Of a stretch of 64,000 nt of DNA, positions 41,581 through 53,952 are shown one piece after another; position 1 is the first letter of the stretch, and each line of letters begins with the position of its first letter. The notes under the pieces are model-generated. The model saw only the letters and a list, made by a program, of their open reading frames with translations. It was not told the DNA's origin and searched no databases. The stretch is from Hermatobates lingyangjiaoensis (Eukaryota; Arthropoda; Insecta; Hemiptera; Hermatobatidae), in contig JAPFBL010000103.1 of NCBI GenBank assembly GCA_026182355.1, positions 1,798,001 through 1,862,000 of the forward strand, written 5' to 3'. The translations under genes and the position numbers were made by a program.

Positions 41581-44282
41581 CTACCTTGTAATATTGACAA
41601 AAATTAATAAATAATAGAAGTAATAGCTAAATTCCCAGAACTTTAAAAACATCCTATGTAAATATTGAGAAAAAAATATATCAGTAATTAGTCAGTTTTG
41701 CATATTAAAAAATCTAAATCAAAATTTAAATTATACGGCTTTGTATAATTTATAATTTAAATCATTATAAATTTAAATTATAGTATAATTTAAATCTTTT
41801 GTAGCTGAAAGCTTGAAGTTTTTTAAATATCTTAACAATAGAATATTAGATTAGTATAGTGGAATAACTGGGTATCTTTCAATTACATAGCATCTCTTAT
41901 ATAGAACGTAAGAGCCCATTCTTCATAAGTCAATATTTTCAAAATATAAAATAATTTATATACAAGAGGAAATTTACTCTTGATATTACTCTTTGTTCAA
42001 AAGTTCAACATATAGATTGATTAGAACACATTGGTTTACTAATACCTAATACTATTGAAAGCATAGAAATTATACTTTTGAATGGAGTAGATTTTTTAAA
42101 TTCAAAATATTATTCTTCTTACATCTCATAATAAGTCATTAAATAATTTAAAATTATTTCATGAAACCTCTAAATACCAATTTTATTTCAGTCTATTCAA
42201 AAAAAAATTTCTAAGTCAATAAAATTTCTAAACAATATAACAAAATTGTTACAATATGTAACAATGTATTATATAGATATGATTATCTTGACAAAATTAC
42301 ATAAAACCAAGCATGAAATACCGTCAAAATATCGAGATCAAACTTTTTTACCATTACTATACTTTACTGATAATACAGCAAGAAGACCAACACATAGAGT
42401 TCTAAGCATTCTTTTCCACCATTTCCAGGAGAACAAATAGAGGAAAGTCTTTCCATCTGAATAAAGGATTCAGACATGGTTGTATGTAAACAGATAATTT
42501 ACGATAATTTTATTTATATTGAATGTAAATATTAACGTTATATTGTTGTGAATATTAACGCTATAATAGCATTACAAAAATAACAATTGCTTTTAACACA
42601 GGACTGTGTATGCTCATGATGATAACAATCTTTGAATATATATCAAGATTATGTAATTGTTTGTAATTTAAAAGTGTGTTACAAATAGCTAACAGCATTG
42701 CATTTATGATCGGTAAATTTATAATATCTCACTTACAAATGCTTTACAAGGACTTTTCGAAGGTCATATCATGTTAACTTCAGCTCATTATAACGTTACA
42801 GATGGACGTGTGGGTGGGTGAGTGGGTGTTATTGGGTATACGTGTATGTGTATTGGAATGTATCCAATCTAAATAAAATGCGCTTTGTTTCATCCTAAAC
42901 AGGTATAAGGCATCCTCCATACGTGTACATGCACCACCAGTAATATAGTAGATTGTAGTCGTAAAACATGCTTGTTTATAGGATGGCTCATTCCAAAGCT
43001 TATTCCGATCGTTCTAAAGAGTAAAGTTAGATCTCTCCTGCAATACGGTGCATGTATTCTTACACTATTACGAAGATAAAATAAACTAGTTTAGTGAGCA
43101 TGATCAAAACTCATTCAGAAACAATGACATAAACTTCATTCATTCTTCTTTTTGTATTTCCACCTATGTTTTCAAAACATAACTCAATGACTATTGTCCT
43201 ACTTAAGTATTCCAAGTTTCATTTCTACCCAGTTTGACACTAATGGAGCTGGAAATCTCGATACTCTTGGGTTGTATTAAAATTTGGATTTACCTGAATT
43301 TTCACGTGAGTTTTCTTCTCACATTTACTCATTTAAAAATTAAAAAAAATGAGCTAAAACTTCACATTTTTCCCTTTTTTTCTGACCATATAAAGTTTAT
43401 TTCATCTTTATGATCTTCAGTGACACGTCTGAAGTTTCCATGTTAAAATTCATTCAGTTTACCTTCTGGTTCGGGAGTCTAAAGGCCAGTTCATGGAGGA
43501 CTTCTACCCATCTTTTACTCGTCTCCATAAGCTAAAACCTTCCTTAATACGTTGCCTCATTTCCTGCCAATTTTAAATTAATTCTGTCTAGCTATCTCTG
43601 GTACTCTATGGGGCCTTTTCTGACTGTTTAAGTGAATAAAAAGTCCTCAAATTCTTGTTTTTTCTCAACTGACACGACACACTTATCTTTCAAATCTAAA
43701 CTTACATCTTTCTTAAGTAAATCTAACATAACCAGAGCTAAAAATTAAAGCTTTCTGCTTTTTTGACCCAGTAGAAGAACACTTGTTAAAGTGTTAATTG
43801 ATTGAAAGTGAAGTACAATTATGACAGCGACTGAACAACATACACAGTTTACATAGTAAATAATTTAAGTTGTACTTCATTATGTCTTTAAAAGCAAATT
43901 GCAATAAACAACCAAGAATGAATAGAGTTTACAACATTGTTTTTGAGTGAGTTTTCATAGTGTTCACTAACATTGGCCCTGTGTTCCTGAAAAAACGTGC
44001 ACCCTATTAGATTGCAGAACTAACCTCAATTTCTTCTGTTATTTAGAGAAAGTTGTTTTGAAAACTGCAGGCATCCGTTTTTTTACGACTACAATATGCA
44101 CTCTGCTGGAAAGAAACATGCGGTAGAAACCTTACATGTAGACATAGAGTGAAACGAGTTCATTTTATTTAAAATTAAGTATCTTTTTGATGTTATTATT
44201 AATGACCATTAATATCTTCCACAAATTAGTTTTCTTAGAAGTGGATTAGACAGGTTTCAAAAATGATAAGACAAGATGGTGA
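41581..44282. other. 2.7 kb without recognised gene
   Basis: AT-rich at first, somewhat less so from 42770 on. The 42246-42440 frame has no domain I can name. Confidence 0.45.
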
Positions 44283-44360
44283 AGTTCAAGGTAGTTCAGT
44301 AGTCAGCGTGCTCGTCTCTAGTACTGTGTGATTCCAAGCGCCATCTCAGCCGAATGCATA
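44283..44360 (+). mobile_element. Possible tRNA-like SINE head
   Basis: AAGGTAGTTCAGTAGTCAGC and GTGATTCCAAGCGCC stand at box A and box B positions with the right spacing. The body is not recognisable. Confidence 0.3.
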
Positions 44361-44895
44361 TGCTTTTAATATGGAATATATATGCTTCACTCACTATCTT
44401 TCGTTGAAGACTTAAAACACTTGACCCCATGCTTGTAATTCGAGTATTACCAGTTAAAATAAAGTTATATAATTACAGAATAGCGCGGATATTGTATCAT
44501 TTAAAACCAACTAACATCATTTTCACTTAATTAATTCCCTTATAGAAGTTAATAGATTGTTACCTTCTGATTTGTTTACTGTTTCATCATGAACCACATA
44601 TTACTTAATACACATTACCTGAAAAGATGCATTAGGCACAATAAAATATAATAGATCAGGGTACGCTGAAGAAGCAAGATAAACTTATACTGTAGCTTTA
44701 TAATATATCTTTGTAAATTTAAACGTATCCTTCTGACCCCAGTAGACTTGTGAAAGATTTATGATTCATTTTCAATTTTAAAATAATTATTTAATTATTT
44801 AGTTTTAAAGTTATTAATATATAAATCAATCAATTTTTTCATTTAAGAAAACGTATAATGAAATTAGTTGGATTCTGTAAAATAAATCATGTGAC

Positions 44896-45060
44896 ATTGC
44901 TTTGGTTACTCTTTATAAATCTTTTATTCTTTCAGTTTTAAAATATTCTTCACCTGCTTGGAATCTGCGTTACAATAATTATATTAACATCAATCTGTCT
45001 GTTTCAAACTCTTTAAAAAACCATAAGGTATTTTATCCTGCATATCATACTTTCATTTCC
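44896..45060 (+). pseudogene. Possible LINE reverse transcriptase thumb fragment
   Basis: One open plus frame reads LVTLYKSFILSVLKYSSPAWN, close to the segment after the catalytic palm in non-LTR reverse transcriptases (usually L-x-K-x-x-I-R-x-x-L-E-Y-x-x-x-x-W). The rest of the 100-codon frame, to 45204, does not match, so it is a small old piece. Confidence 0.4.
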
Positions 45061-45204
45061 TTTTGTGCCCTATTTAATATTCTCTATCTCCTTTCTCCTA
45101 AAACTTATTATAGAATCCTACTCATATATACATTTTTAAACAATTCATTTGGTTGTCTTGCATTACTCCTCATTTACATTTCCACATCCCAGCATATATT
45201 TTAA

Positions 45205-45892
45205 GTCAAAGTCATAAAAAAATAATTTGATTTATTTCTCTCTATCTTGTATGTCGATAATGTGCACTGATCTATATAAAAGAATTGATTTTATTAATTG
45301 TGACTTAAAAAAATTTAAAAAAGTAATTAAATATTTAGTATAGAGGTGGTTAGTTACAGTTTACTTAACTGCCACCTACTCAATGTCTTCTTCAGTTATT
45401 ATTATAATTTCTGTCATATGTAATTGGTGTCTATTAGTTTAGTATGTATTAATTAGTGTTAACTTATATAAGAAAATACCTTGAAAAAGGAATTTTATCC
45501 ATATGTAAATAAATAAATAGCTAATAAGAAATTAAACGCACAATTAGAAGTTTTTTCTAATAATAAGTAGAATAATGCAATACATATGTTCTTATCTGTA
45601 ATCTAAGTAGTTATCTTATCTGTAATCTTATGTAGTTACGCTCTTGCCACACGCGAAGAGCGTAGCTCAGCATACTCTTATAATGTCATATGTCAGCCAT
45701 GCAAGTTATAGTCACGTTAGTTATTTATTTCATTATCAAAAACACTAGATTTCACTTCAGCTATGTTTATTATTGTTGGGATCTTTAATGGCTAACTGGC
45801 ATAGTACGGGCTTAAGACCAACAAGTTCTTTTATAAGAAAAAAAAACTTACATCCCAGCATAAGTAAGTTTTATCTTACTTATTTTATCTTA
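45205..45892. other. AT-rich DNA with a SINE scrap
   Basis: 45776-45833 (GGGATCTTTAATGGCTAACT, GGCATAGTACGGGC) is a small minus-strand piece of the tRNA-derived SINE. Nothing else recognised. Confidence 0.5.
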
Positions 45893-46020
45893 ACCCAACT
45901 GAGGTTGGGTTTTTGACTCTGACGAAGACCGCTTGTTACGGTTGAAAGATCGTAGTCTTGTTTTCCCATTTTCTTATTGTGATTTGATCATTGATTGTTA
46001 TTTCACGTGCTTATGTGAAA

Positions 46021-46022
<2 letters not shown>
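45893..46022 (+). mobile_element. PLE-A right arm, intact core
   Basis: Starts with AACCCAACTGAGGTTGGG (the folded centre) and continues GACTCTGACGAAGACCGC, GGTTGAAAGATCGTAGTC. One base differs in the helix III word (GATCG for GATCT). It ends CACGTGCTTATGTGAAATC at a (TA)n. Confidence 0.87.

Positions 46023-46057
<35 letters not shown>
46023..46057. repeat. (TA)n microsatellite
   Basis: Pure AT tract between a PLE-A and a PLE-B end. Confidence 0.92.
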
Positions 46058-46059
<2 letters not shown>

Positions 46060-46172
46060 GAGTCGTTATCAGCCTTTGGAGTGATTCACTTCTTTTCCTG
46101 AAGACGAGGACATCGAAATATAGTCGTGAGTTCAGTGGTTTCCTTTCTATGTGTTCTTTTTTAAATTCTAGT
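46058..46172 (+). mobile_element. PLE-B end with core
   Basis: CATGAGTCGTTATCAGCCTT, CTTTTCCTGAAGACGAGGAC, ATCGAAATATAGTCGTGAG, then TTCTATGTGTTC. CTGAAGA is at 46098-46104. The mirror copy is at 25213-25332. Both sit between two (TA)n tracts. Confidence 0.86.
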
Positions 46173-46198
46173 TATATATATATATATATATATATATT
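46173..46198. repeat. (TA)n microsatellite
   Basis: AT tract after the PLE-B end. Confidence 0.9.
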
Positions 46199-46984
46199 GT
46201 TTCTCAGCTCTATTGGTTTCAACAGCAAAAACTTTGATTTACCCTTGACTGACACGGTTTTAAACAATTTATAGAAGACGTAATTCATGAATGGTAACAA
46301 GGCTGTATAGACGTTTAGATGTTTAATTAAGGCACACAGAGCAAAGACACAATAGAAGGTAGCACAAGGGTCTGCCCTGCGGGATAACACTCGACTCCTA
46401 AGACCTTTGCCTTTATAGTCCTGAACAAAACACGTCAACCTAGGCCCATTTAACGTCAACAACTGCTGACTACAAACAGGATATTTACAAATATATTAAT
46501 TTTAAATAAATTACTGTAATTTCAAATACTATAAAACAGAATGAAATTAATGAGATGTTACCTAATCTGATTACAGGTGACGTACAGTAATAGATTCTTT
46601 AAGCTAAAACTGAAGATATAACTTACAATATTAGTCAAGAAACTAGATCGTCTATGTAGGAGATAGATTATAATGAGATATATTGTCCACACACTCCTTA
46701 GAAGAGGATTTAAAGCCATCAGTTCACGGTGGTCTTGAAGAGAACAGAACAGTGTAGCCAACTTACGAAGGAGATGATGCAAGGATTGATAAAGAAATAA
46801 AAGCAAAATAAATTATGACGAAGGAAAATAAAAACTATTTGCATAGGTGAAAAAAACCCAAACAAAAATAAAAATAAGTAAGTAAACAAAAGATACACTA
46901 AGAGACTAAAATAAATAAAAGAAATAATCAACGATTGAAGTTACGCCCAGGAACAAATCTACCTTCTAGAAGACTAACAAAAGC
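46199..46984. other. No gene recognised
   Basis: The minus frames at 46172-46462 and 46558-46806 have no domain. The first is partly repeat-encoded. Confidence 0.4.
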
Positions 46985-47260
46985 TTCTTCTAAAGCCCTA
47001 AATTGACTTTTGAATATATATATTGATAAAAGTATTGACCGTGGAATACAAACAAAACTAAAGTTTTTCGGCATTCGGTCAGGTTCTTCTTTTCTTTTTC
47101 CTTTTGTTCAGGTTCAAATTAAACTTTCATTGCCAACGTTTTTTTTTTTATTTAAATAGGAAGAAGTATAAATTTTGAAACAGAAAATCTAAGTATTACA
47201 TTACAAATTATTTTACAAAGAAAAATAGTCTGTGGATTTCAACTACAACTGTAGTTGAAT
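46985..47260 (-). mobile_element. PLE-F end, minus strand
   Basis: Matches 17600-17890: TTGATAAAAGTATTGACCGT, GGCATTCGGTCAGG, CATTGCCAACGTTTTTTTT, ACATTACAAATTATTTTACA. A short insert (TTCTTTTCTTTTTCC) is new here. Confidence 0.8.
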
Positions 47261-47272
47261 GAACACGTGATA

Positions 47273-47395
<123 letters not shown>

Positions 47396-49200
47396 TGAGG
47401 AAGTAACTGGATTGACCGAGGCAACTTTATATGGATAGCTTAATGAATACATATTCAACATACAGTAATTCAACATACATAAAAACGCAGTAATATTTTA
47501 TTATATTGTATTAAGTAATACAGTGATAGAATGATAGTGGCATTTATATTTATTCAAAATGTAGACTTTTTGCACTTAAATGAAATTGATGCACCTACTA
47601 ACCTGTTGTGCTTAGTTGAATGTAGAAATATAATAATATCGTTTGAAAGGTAATGGGTAGTGAATTTTTATGTAGATAAATCTTGTGTGAAAAGGGGATT
47701 GTATTGAAATATAAGGAAAGTTTTTTTTTTTGAGATAGGGGTTTATGGGGGTGCCGAAGCAAGTGAGTCGTTATGTCTCCGATTACTGTCCTCAGTCAGT
47801 TTTAATAGCTGAATTCTTCCACTAGGGAGATGTCCTTCCTTCTAAAACCTCTTAAAAATACTTTTTTTTCTCTCTCTTTTTATTGCAAACACATCATCTT
47901 CCATTAGGGATGTTCCACATCCTCTATCTACAAACCTTTAAGGAAAGGTCTATGGCCTTAAACAAAATGCTCCCGAGAGAATTACGTTGTTTAAAGTATC
48001 GTTATTTATAGTAGTTTCAACTAATGTTAAATGAAAAAATAGACAAAGTAGTGAATGACTTATTCAGAGTAACACCTATGAAAATAGTTCTTGCTTTCAT
48101 TATTTAATACATTTTTCAATACTATTTAAGAATGACAACCGTATACTAATTAGAAAGAGGTTAATACCTTTTATATCTTGTTCATTTATCTTTTAGTCTA
48201 TTCTTTTAAAGATTGAACTCATGGCATTTTGTCTAATTAGTTATATAACTAGAACAAATACTGTGTTTTTACTTTTAAGTTTAAAATTCAATCACAACAA
48301 GTTACATTAATTATATCATACATTTTGCCTTAGTATGAGTAAAGTATAGTCATCGTGAAAAAATTTTATCTCAAGATTTTGACATATATATAACAGATTT
48401 AAATGTTATAAGATGTTATTTAGATGTTTATGTGTGCGTGACTGTCTGGGTGGGCGGGTGAATGTGTGTATTAAAAATCTTGTGTACACGCTGCAGTCCA
48501 CATTTTTTTATGGATCAAATTAATACTTTACACACAAAATGTCTTTATAGTGTAGGTATCGTTTGGGAGCAGTTATACATTATGGGGAAATCACTTTTAT
48601 TTCAGAATGTGTTTTTGAACACCATTTTTGTTCTCCTAACCAAGAAATCCTAGAGTCTGGGAATTTTGGAATTATCATGGAAGGAAAAAAATCAATTACT
48701 GAATAAATCCTCAGATTTTTAAAACAACTCAAAACTTTTTTTTTTTCAGTAAAATGTAAAATTTTTGACTTATGATTTAATCTGAGAGTTTGTGAAGAAG
48801 ATAAAAGTCATACCGTTAGACGGATCAAAATGATATTTGATACGTAAAAATAGAGCATTATGTAAGGGATGAGGAGGTGTTTTTTTTATTCAAAATTAGA
48901 TTAACCAAAGGGGTATTATGGTACATTTTATATTTTTAGAATTTTTTTTTACAACAATCAATGACTCCTTTCATTGATCTTAATCAATGAAAATTTGGCA
49001 AAAAATTGAACAAATAAATGAAAACTATTTAAACATTTTGAAGATATTTTTTCAGTAAAAAGTAGATATTTTGTTGATTTCTGATTGAATGTGAAAGCAT
49101 TTGAGGAGACAAAAACCAATATTTTATATATGTTTGTAAAAACTTAGTATATATGTTTAGTTTAATTTAGTTATAAACGTTCAGGTTTCAATGTTATCAG
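47396..49200. other. 1.8 kb without recognised gene
   Basis: Only short frames and homopolymers. Confidence 0.45.
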
Positions 49201-49589
49201 TCGTGTGTTATGATGAATCAAAAGCTATTGAATCAAAATAATTCCGAAAAGATTCTGAGAATATCAATCATAGTTAACTGTCACCATACAGCCACAAAGC
49301 ATACATATATTGTTTTTTTTTTTCATTCAATTACATTATTTTTGTTTTATACTTTAAATGTTTTATTTCTTTCAATTTATTTGTTTTATATCATATTAGT
49401 ATTTCGTTTGTATTGCAACAGTACAAAATCTGAAAATCAGAGAGTCTGGCAAGCCTTAACGTACTCCTGCCCAGCAGAGAGATTCTTTCGTTTCTTGCAT
49501 AAACAAAGAAGTGAGTAATATTTATGGAGGTAGATTAACATAAATACCAAGCACTGTGAGTGTCTAAAAATATAGACTCCTTTCTTAAT

Positions 49590-50230
49590 TTAATGACATC
49601 TCCGGCTTCTCCGGTACTTGCTAATATCATTATACTAGAATTATTAAAAGAAAGCTTTAAGAAAATTGGATCAAGTGTCAACTTTCTGAAGTTATATGTA
49701 GAGGATTTGTTCTTAATGATTAAAAAAGGATATGAACAGCAGGTTTTAAATACGTTCAATTCATCTCATCCACGGTTCAAATTCAATTGTGAAGAAGAAA
49801 AAGATGGGAGTATTTCGTTTTTGGATATGAAAATTATAAGAGGGAATGACGGAAATATACTAACAGATTGGTAGAGGAAACCAACCAATTCAGGAAGAAT
49901 ATTGAATTACTCGTACTATTCATCGCAAACTGTAAAGCTAAAAATTGAACTGTGTAAAAAACTTAATAAAAAAGGTGATAGATATTAGTAACCCCTGTTT
50001 TTTAAAGGAAAATAAGAAAAAGATAAAAATATTATTCGAAAAAAACTTATACACAGGAAATCTAATAGAACGTATTTGAAAAAAGTAATTAAGAAAACAG
50101 ACGGAACATACAGTAGGCACTGCTAATAACCATCAAACGATTAATAAAATATATTTGAAATTCCCATTTATTGAAAGACTGCCCCAAAATTGTTAAAAAG
50201 AAGCATACCAGAAGTCAATTTAGCCTATTA
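49590..50230 (+). pseudogene. PLE reverse transcriptase fragment
   Basis: Frame 49560-49874 contains MTSPASPVLANI (motif B', usually G-x-P-M-G-S-P-L-S-P), LKLYVEDLFLMI (catalytic YVDD changed to YVED) and FNCEEEKDGSISFLDMKI, the segment after the palm. A TAG at 49872-49874 breaks it; the same frame then continues RKPTNSGRILNYS. Shorter thumb words (YLKFPFIERLPQN) appear near 50150. No endonuclease follows before the group F end at 50640. The N-terminus and fingers are missing. With a stop, a changed catalytic residue and gaps, it is dead. Confidence 0.82.
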
Positions 50231-50639
50231 TAATAAACAAAAATTAAAATTATTATTATTATTATTATTCAATTATATGTTATTCATTAAAAAAGATCAA
50301 ACTTGCATTAATCATAGAAGCGACATAGCTAATTTAAATAGTGTTTATTCTAGTATTTTGAATACTTAACAGTTTTAGTGAAATTTTATTCCATAGTTAC
50401 CTGCTTACCAGCTGTATAAGGATGTTTATTAATGATTGTCATTTGAATAGTTTAACCTTCCGTATTGTTTCTAATTTGTAATAGTTCGTGCTATTAACAT
50501 AAGTAATAGTTCGTACAAGCAATCTAATTTGTAATGGTTCGTTCATTTTCAAATATTCCTACTTTTGTAAGTTCATTGTAATTTTTTCTAGATAGGTCCC
50601 TTCTTTTATTTTCATTGTAATTCTAATACTCATATTTGT
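50231..50639. other. Region between reverse transcriptase remnant and PLE-F end
   Basis: No GIY-YIG motif in any frame. AT-rich, with TAATAGTTCGT words repeated near 50480-50540. Confidence 0.4.
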
Positions 50640-50770
50640 ATTTAAGTTCCTAATTTCCTTTATATTGTACACCTTTGAAAAAGATTTTGAATACAATCAA
50701 AACGTAGGCAATGAGAGTTTGATTAGATGTGGAAGAAATTGACGGCATCCCGATTTATCTTTTTTAGTTA
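50640..50770 (+). mobile_element. PLE-F 3' end
   Basis: TTTGAAAAAGATTTTGAATA, a GATT/AATC hairpin, AAAACGTAGGCAATGAGAG, then CGGCATCCCGATTTATC. It follows the reverse transcriptase remnant in the same orientation, so group F likely belongs to that polymerase. Confidence 0.78.
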
Positions 50771-50888
50771 TATATATATATGGATTAATTTACCACAATG
50801 AAAACAATTTTTTAAAAACAATGCTCTAAGGCCTTTCGTTAATACATCTTCGGAGAGTAAGTGAACTAAAAAAAACAATAAATACTTG

Positions 50889-51122
50889 CTAACTTGGCTG
50901 ATTGAAATTTCCAGAATTGATGGCAACCCTGAATGTGTTTAATGATGAAGTCTTCATCTGTTTAATTATCCCGTTAATCAAAACTTCATCTAATTTGTAG
51001 AGTCCTAGGCTATTGTTCATCAACTTCTCATAAAAGTTCTTTATGAGCGCACTTTCTACGATATTTCTTCTTCTTTCTGAAGACACGTATATTAATTCAT
51101 TTGCTTCATTCCAATTAATCAC
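50889..51122 (-). CDS. PLE-C endonuclease C-terminal end (left copy)
   Basis: 77 codons from the chosen ATG, but in frame with the spacer upstream. It reads INWNEANELIYVSSERRRN, IVESALIKNFYEKLMNNSLG, LYKLDEVLINGIIKQMKTSS, ending NFNQPS. It aligns with residues 114-178 of the 18930-19532 protein. It contains the Glu block (NIVESALI) of GIY-YIG but lacks the GIY and YIG strands, so it has no activity alone. Confidence 0.8.
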   Translation of the reverse strand: MINWNEANELIYVSSERRRNIVESALIKNFYEKLMNNSLGLYKLDEVLINGIIKQMKTSSLNTFRVAINSGNFNQPS

Positions 51123-51160
51123 ATGATTACTGTCTCTTATGTGAATCTCTTATTAATCAT

Positions 51161-51394
51161 GTGATTAATTGGAATGAAGCAAATGAATTAATATACGTGT
51201 CTTCAGAAAGAAGAAGAAATATCGTAGAAAGTGCGCTCATAAAGAACTTTTATGAGAAGTTGATGAACAATAGCCTAGGACTCTACAAATTAGATGAAGT
51301 TTTGATTAACGGGATAATTAAACAGATGAAGACTTCATCATTAAACACATTCAGGGTTGCCATCAATTCTGGAAATTTCAATCAGCCAAGTTAG
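51161..51394 (+). CDS. PLE-C endonuclease C-terminal end (right copy)
   Basis: Encodes exactly the same 77 residues as the minus-strand frame 50889-51122, because the two lie in the two arms of the palindrome. The identity over 234 coding bases shows that the inverted duplication is recent or is kept uniform by gene conversion. Confidence 0.8.
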   Translation: MINWNEANELIYVSSERRRNIVESALIKNFYEKLMNNSLGLYKLDEVLINGIIKQMKTSSLNTFRVAINSGNFNQPS

Positions 51395-51535
51395 CAAGTA
51401 TTTATTGTTTTTTTTAGTTCACTTACTCTCCGAAGATGTATTAACGAAAGGCCTTAGAGCATTGTTTTTAAAAAATTGTTTTCATTGTGGTAAATTAATC
51501 CATCTATTATATCAAGTGTTATTTTGATTATTATT

Positions 51536-51560
51536 CATATATATATATATATATATATTA
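51536..51560. repeat. (TA)n microsatellite
   Basis: AT tract 30 bp after the palindrome. Confidence 0.9.
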
Positions 51561-52635
51561 GCCTGTAATTTTTATTTTTAGCTGTTTTCAGGAAAGAAAA
51601 CAGAGTGAGACAGATGCACGAGAGAGTTATTTTTGGAAGTAACAATGCAGGCACGCATGCACTTGTTTAAAAAAGGGGGAAGAAACAAGACGAAATATGT
51701 CTGGGTATATATTCAACACGAATATTCTGAGAATTTAGAGGAAATTTCATGACTATAGAAATATTGTTAGTAAGGGAAGATAATAAATAAGAATTTGACT
51801 AAGAGAAAATAAAACAGTGGATTATAAAAATAGTATGAAAAGAAAAATAACACAGAATTACCAAACTCATAAAACAATGGGACAAGACCATAAATAAAAA
51901 AAACTTGTGGTTTAAGTATAACAGAAGAAATAAATAATAAAATATAAGGGAAATAAATATAAAGTAAATAAACAATCTAAGTAAATAAATAAATAATAAA
52001 ATAAAAATAGGGCGATAGAAAATATACAAACTACCAAAGAAATAAATAAAAATAATGAAAAATATATGGTAAAGCAATATTGATCATTTATTAATAAAAT
52101 ATATTTGTTCAAGGTGTGCTCCCTTAGGTTAAGGATTAGTGTAAACCTGCAAATGCAGTGGTGGTGCATGATACGTAATCCAATGTTTCATTATTGTTTT
52201 GTTTAAATTTATACTCATTAGAATATTGTAGTATTAATTATTTCAATTAGCTCATAACACCCTTAAAAATTTAAGCATTAACAATCCTCAATTTACTTAA
52301 GCCTAATAATTAAGCTTTCATGAATATAAAGGTAATCTGTTATGATATGATTATTAATTAGGTATAATTATTATTGGCCCATTATTACAATTATATCATT
52401 TTGATATTTACAAAAAATATATATATAAAAAAAATTAATTATTTTTGTTTTATTTATATAACTATAGTTTAATTTTCTAATTTGCAATCCCCCTCTTTTT
52501 TTTTGTTATATGAAACACTATTATTAGTTTAGCATTATTGACATATAAATAAGCTAAATAAGTATTAGCAAATATATTTATTCCTTAAATATAAATGTGC
52601 AAAACATTATACCATTTCAAGTTAAGTGTATATTA
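51561..52635. other. AT-rich DNA, no gene seen
   Basis: Minus-strand frames at 51799-52169 only reflect TTTAT-rich sequence. Confidence 0.5.
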
Positions 52636-52815
52636 CGCCATGGTAGCCCAGTGGCGTGCTTGCTCACCTGTAAACAAGTAAACTCCGGGTTCGATTTACA
52701 TTGTGGAATCAATTTCTTCAGGAAGAAGCTGAAAAAATCTCGGCCTATCGTCCGTCGGAGTGAATGTTAATCCGTCCGTCCTGAGCGTGTATAATATCAA
52801 GTACTCTGAATATGT
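52636..52815 (+). mobile_element. Second tRNA-derived SINE type, fragment
   Basis: Head with GCCATGGTAGCCCAGTGGCG and CTCCGGGTTCGATTTACATT as box A and box B, followed by TCTTCAGGAAGAAGCTG and CGTCCGTCCTGAGCGTG. The body is distantly similar to the main SINE (CGGAGTGAATGTTAATCCGT) but clearly different in sequence. It ends close to the start of the next SINE. Confidence 0.6.
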
Positions 52816-52830
52816 GACTACCAATCAAGG

Positions 52831-53153
52831 GGCCAGGCTAGCTCAGTGGTTACGTGCTCGCCTCTGAACTGATAGGAACGGGATCGATCCTCACCTGGCC
52901 CTCGATTCATTCACGCGGGAGGTGAATAAATCTGAGCGCGTCGTCCCTCGGAGAAGGACGTTAAACCGTCGGTCCCTAGCCTGTACGATGTCAGGCACTC
53001 GTTAAAGATCCCTAATCTAAATACATTTGAGTTAGGCAAAATTTAGGACTCCCACTGTAGAATCAATCTTCATTGTGTGGTATCACAAAGGGCCAATGCT
53101 CGGCCTACGTGTGTTCCCTTGTGGAACTGCCACTGCAACCTAACCTAACCTAA
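52831..53153 (+). mobile_element. tRNA-derived SINE, full length
   Basis: tRNA-like head 52831-52900 closed by a perfect 7-bp acceptor-like stem (GGCCAGG / CCTGGCC). Box A TAGCTCAGTGG is at 52839-52849. Box B is GGATCGATCC, with one difference from the canonical GGTTCGATCC seen at 3222-3231. The body includes GGAGGTGAATAAATCTGAGC and ACTCGTTAAAGATCCCTA. The 3' tail is three to four CCTAA units. Short flanking AATCAA words may be a target duplication. Confidence 0.92.
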
Positions 53154-53156
53154 TAT

Positions 53157-53952
53157 AAAATCAACCATAATGGAGCTCACCCAATAGTAATTAGGTACTA
53201 AATAATAAATGAGCCAAACTTTCCTTCTCTAGAAAAGCACTAAAAGGTGAAATCCTAGTGCGGGTATTAAGCAAAAAAAAACAAATTTTAACTTCAATTA
53301 AATTACCATGCTTTTTGATATTTTGATGTTGTTGTTGAACATTGTTGTGTGTGTACATGTGTTTGGTTTGTGTGTTAAAAGAATTGGAGAGTCTGCGTGA
53401 GTAGCTCGTAAGACTGTAATTGGTATGGTGCGTGGTTTTAGCGTTTGTTTGTAAGTTCGGTAACTTCTTTTATTTTATTGGTAGAATGACAACCAACATT
53501 AAATGGATTTTGTTATTTAAATAAGTCATCATGATTTTGTAAACAGACTTTTTAGAAACATTTTCTTTACAATCGAGAATGATGTTTGCTCCAAGTACAT
53601 AAACTTTATTGTTAATTCAATATTTTTCCATTCTGTTGCACCTCATCATAAACGTTTCTTACCTTAGTCCATCTGTCTTAGATCCATATGTCTAACTTAT
53701 CTATGACATCCTCATCAATAAGATGAGAAACAAGACATTTTAAACTACCTATGTCACAGTGTATAAATAGCCATAATTCTTAGCTTTCTGTGAAGTCATT
53801 GCATTTAATTATAAGAGCTGATGTAAATGGCACTAATTTCAAATTATAATCACTAATCATCATTCAAATGATAAATCAACTTAATATTTCGTCAACATTA
53901 TTAAAAATTAAAATATTTATTTTATTTGTGAAACATAAAATGTAAATAAATT
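53157..53952. other. No gene recognised
   Basis: Nothing recognisable; a GTGTGT patch near 53345. Confidence 0.45.

Larger units (their letters stand above)
50780..51503. mobile_element. 724-bp near-perfect PLE-C palindrome
   Basis: Arms 50780-51128 and 51155-51503 (349 bp each) with a 26-base spacer. Both carry the outer ATGGATTAATTTACCACAAT, a hammerhead-like end with GCTCTAAGGCCTTTCG (left, complement strand) and its mirror, and the C-terminal coding part. The reading frame of the left, minus-strand copy continues into the spacer (HIRDSNHVINW), while the right copy starts at the junction. This is therefore two 5'-truncated copies joined head to head. Confidence 0.94.

Noticed and set aside
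52831..52900. A tRNA gene
   Set aside because: The acceptor-like stem and boxes A and B are present, but the same head occurs repeatedly with a SINE body, so it is a tRNA-derived SINE.
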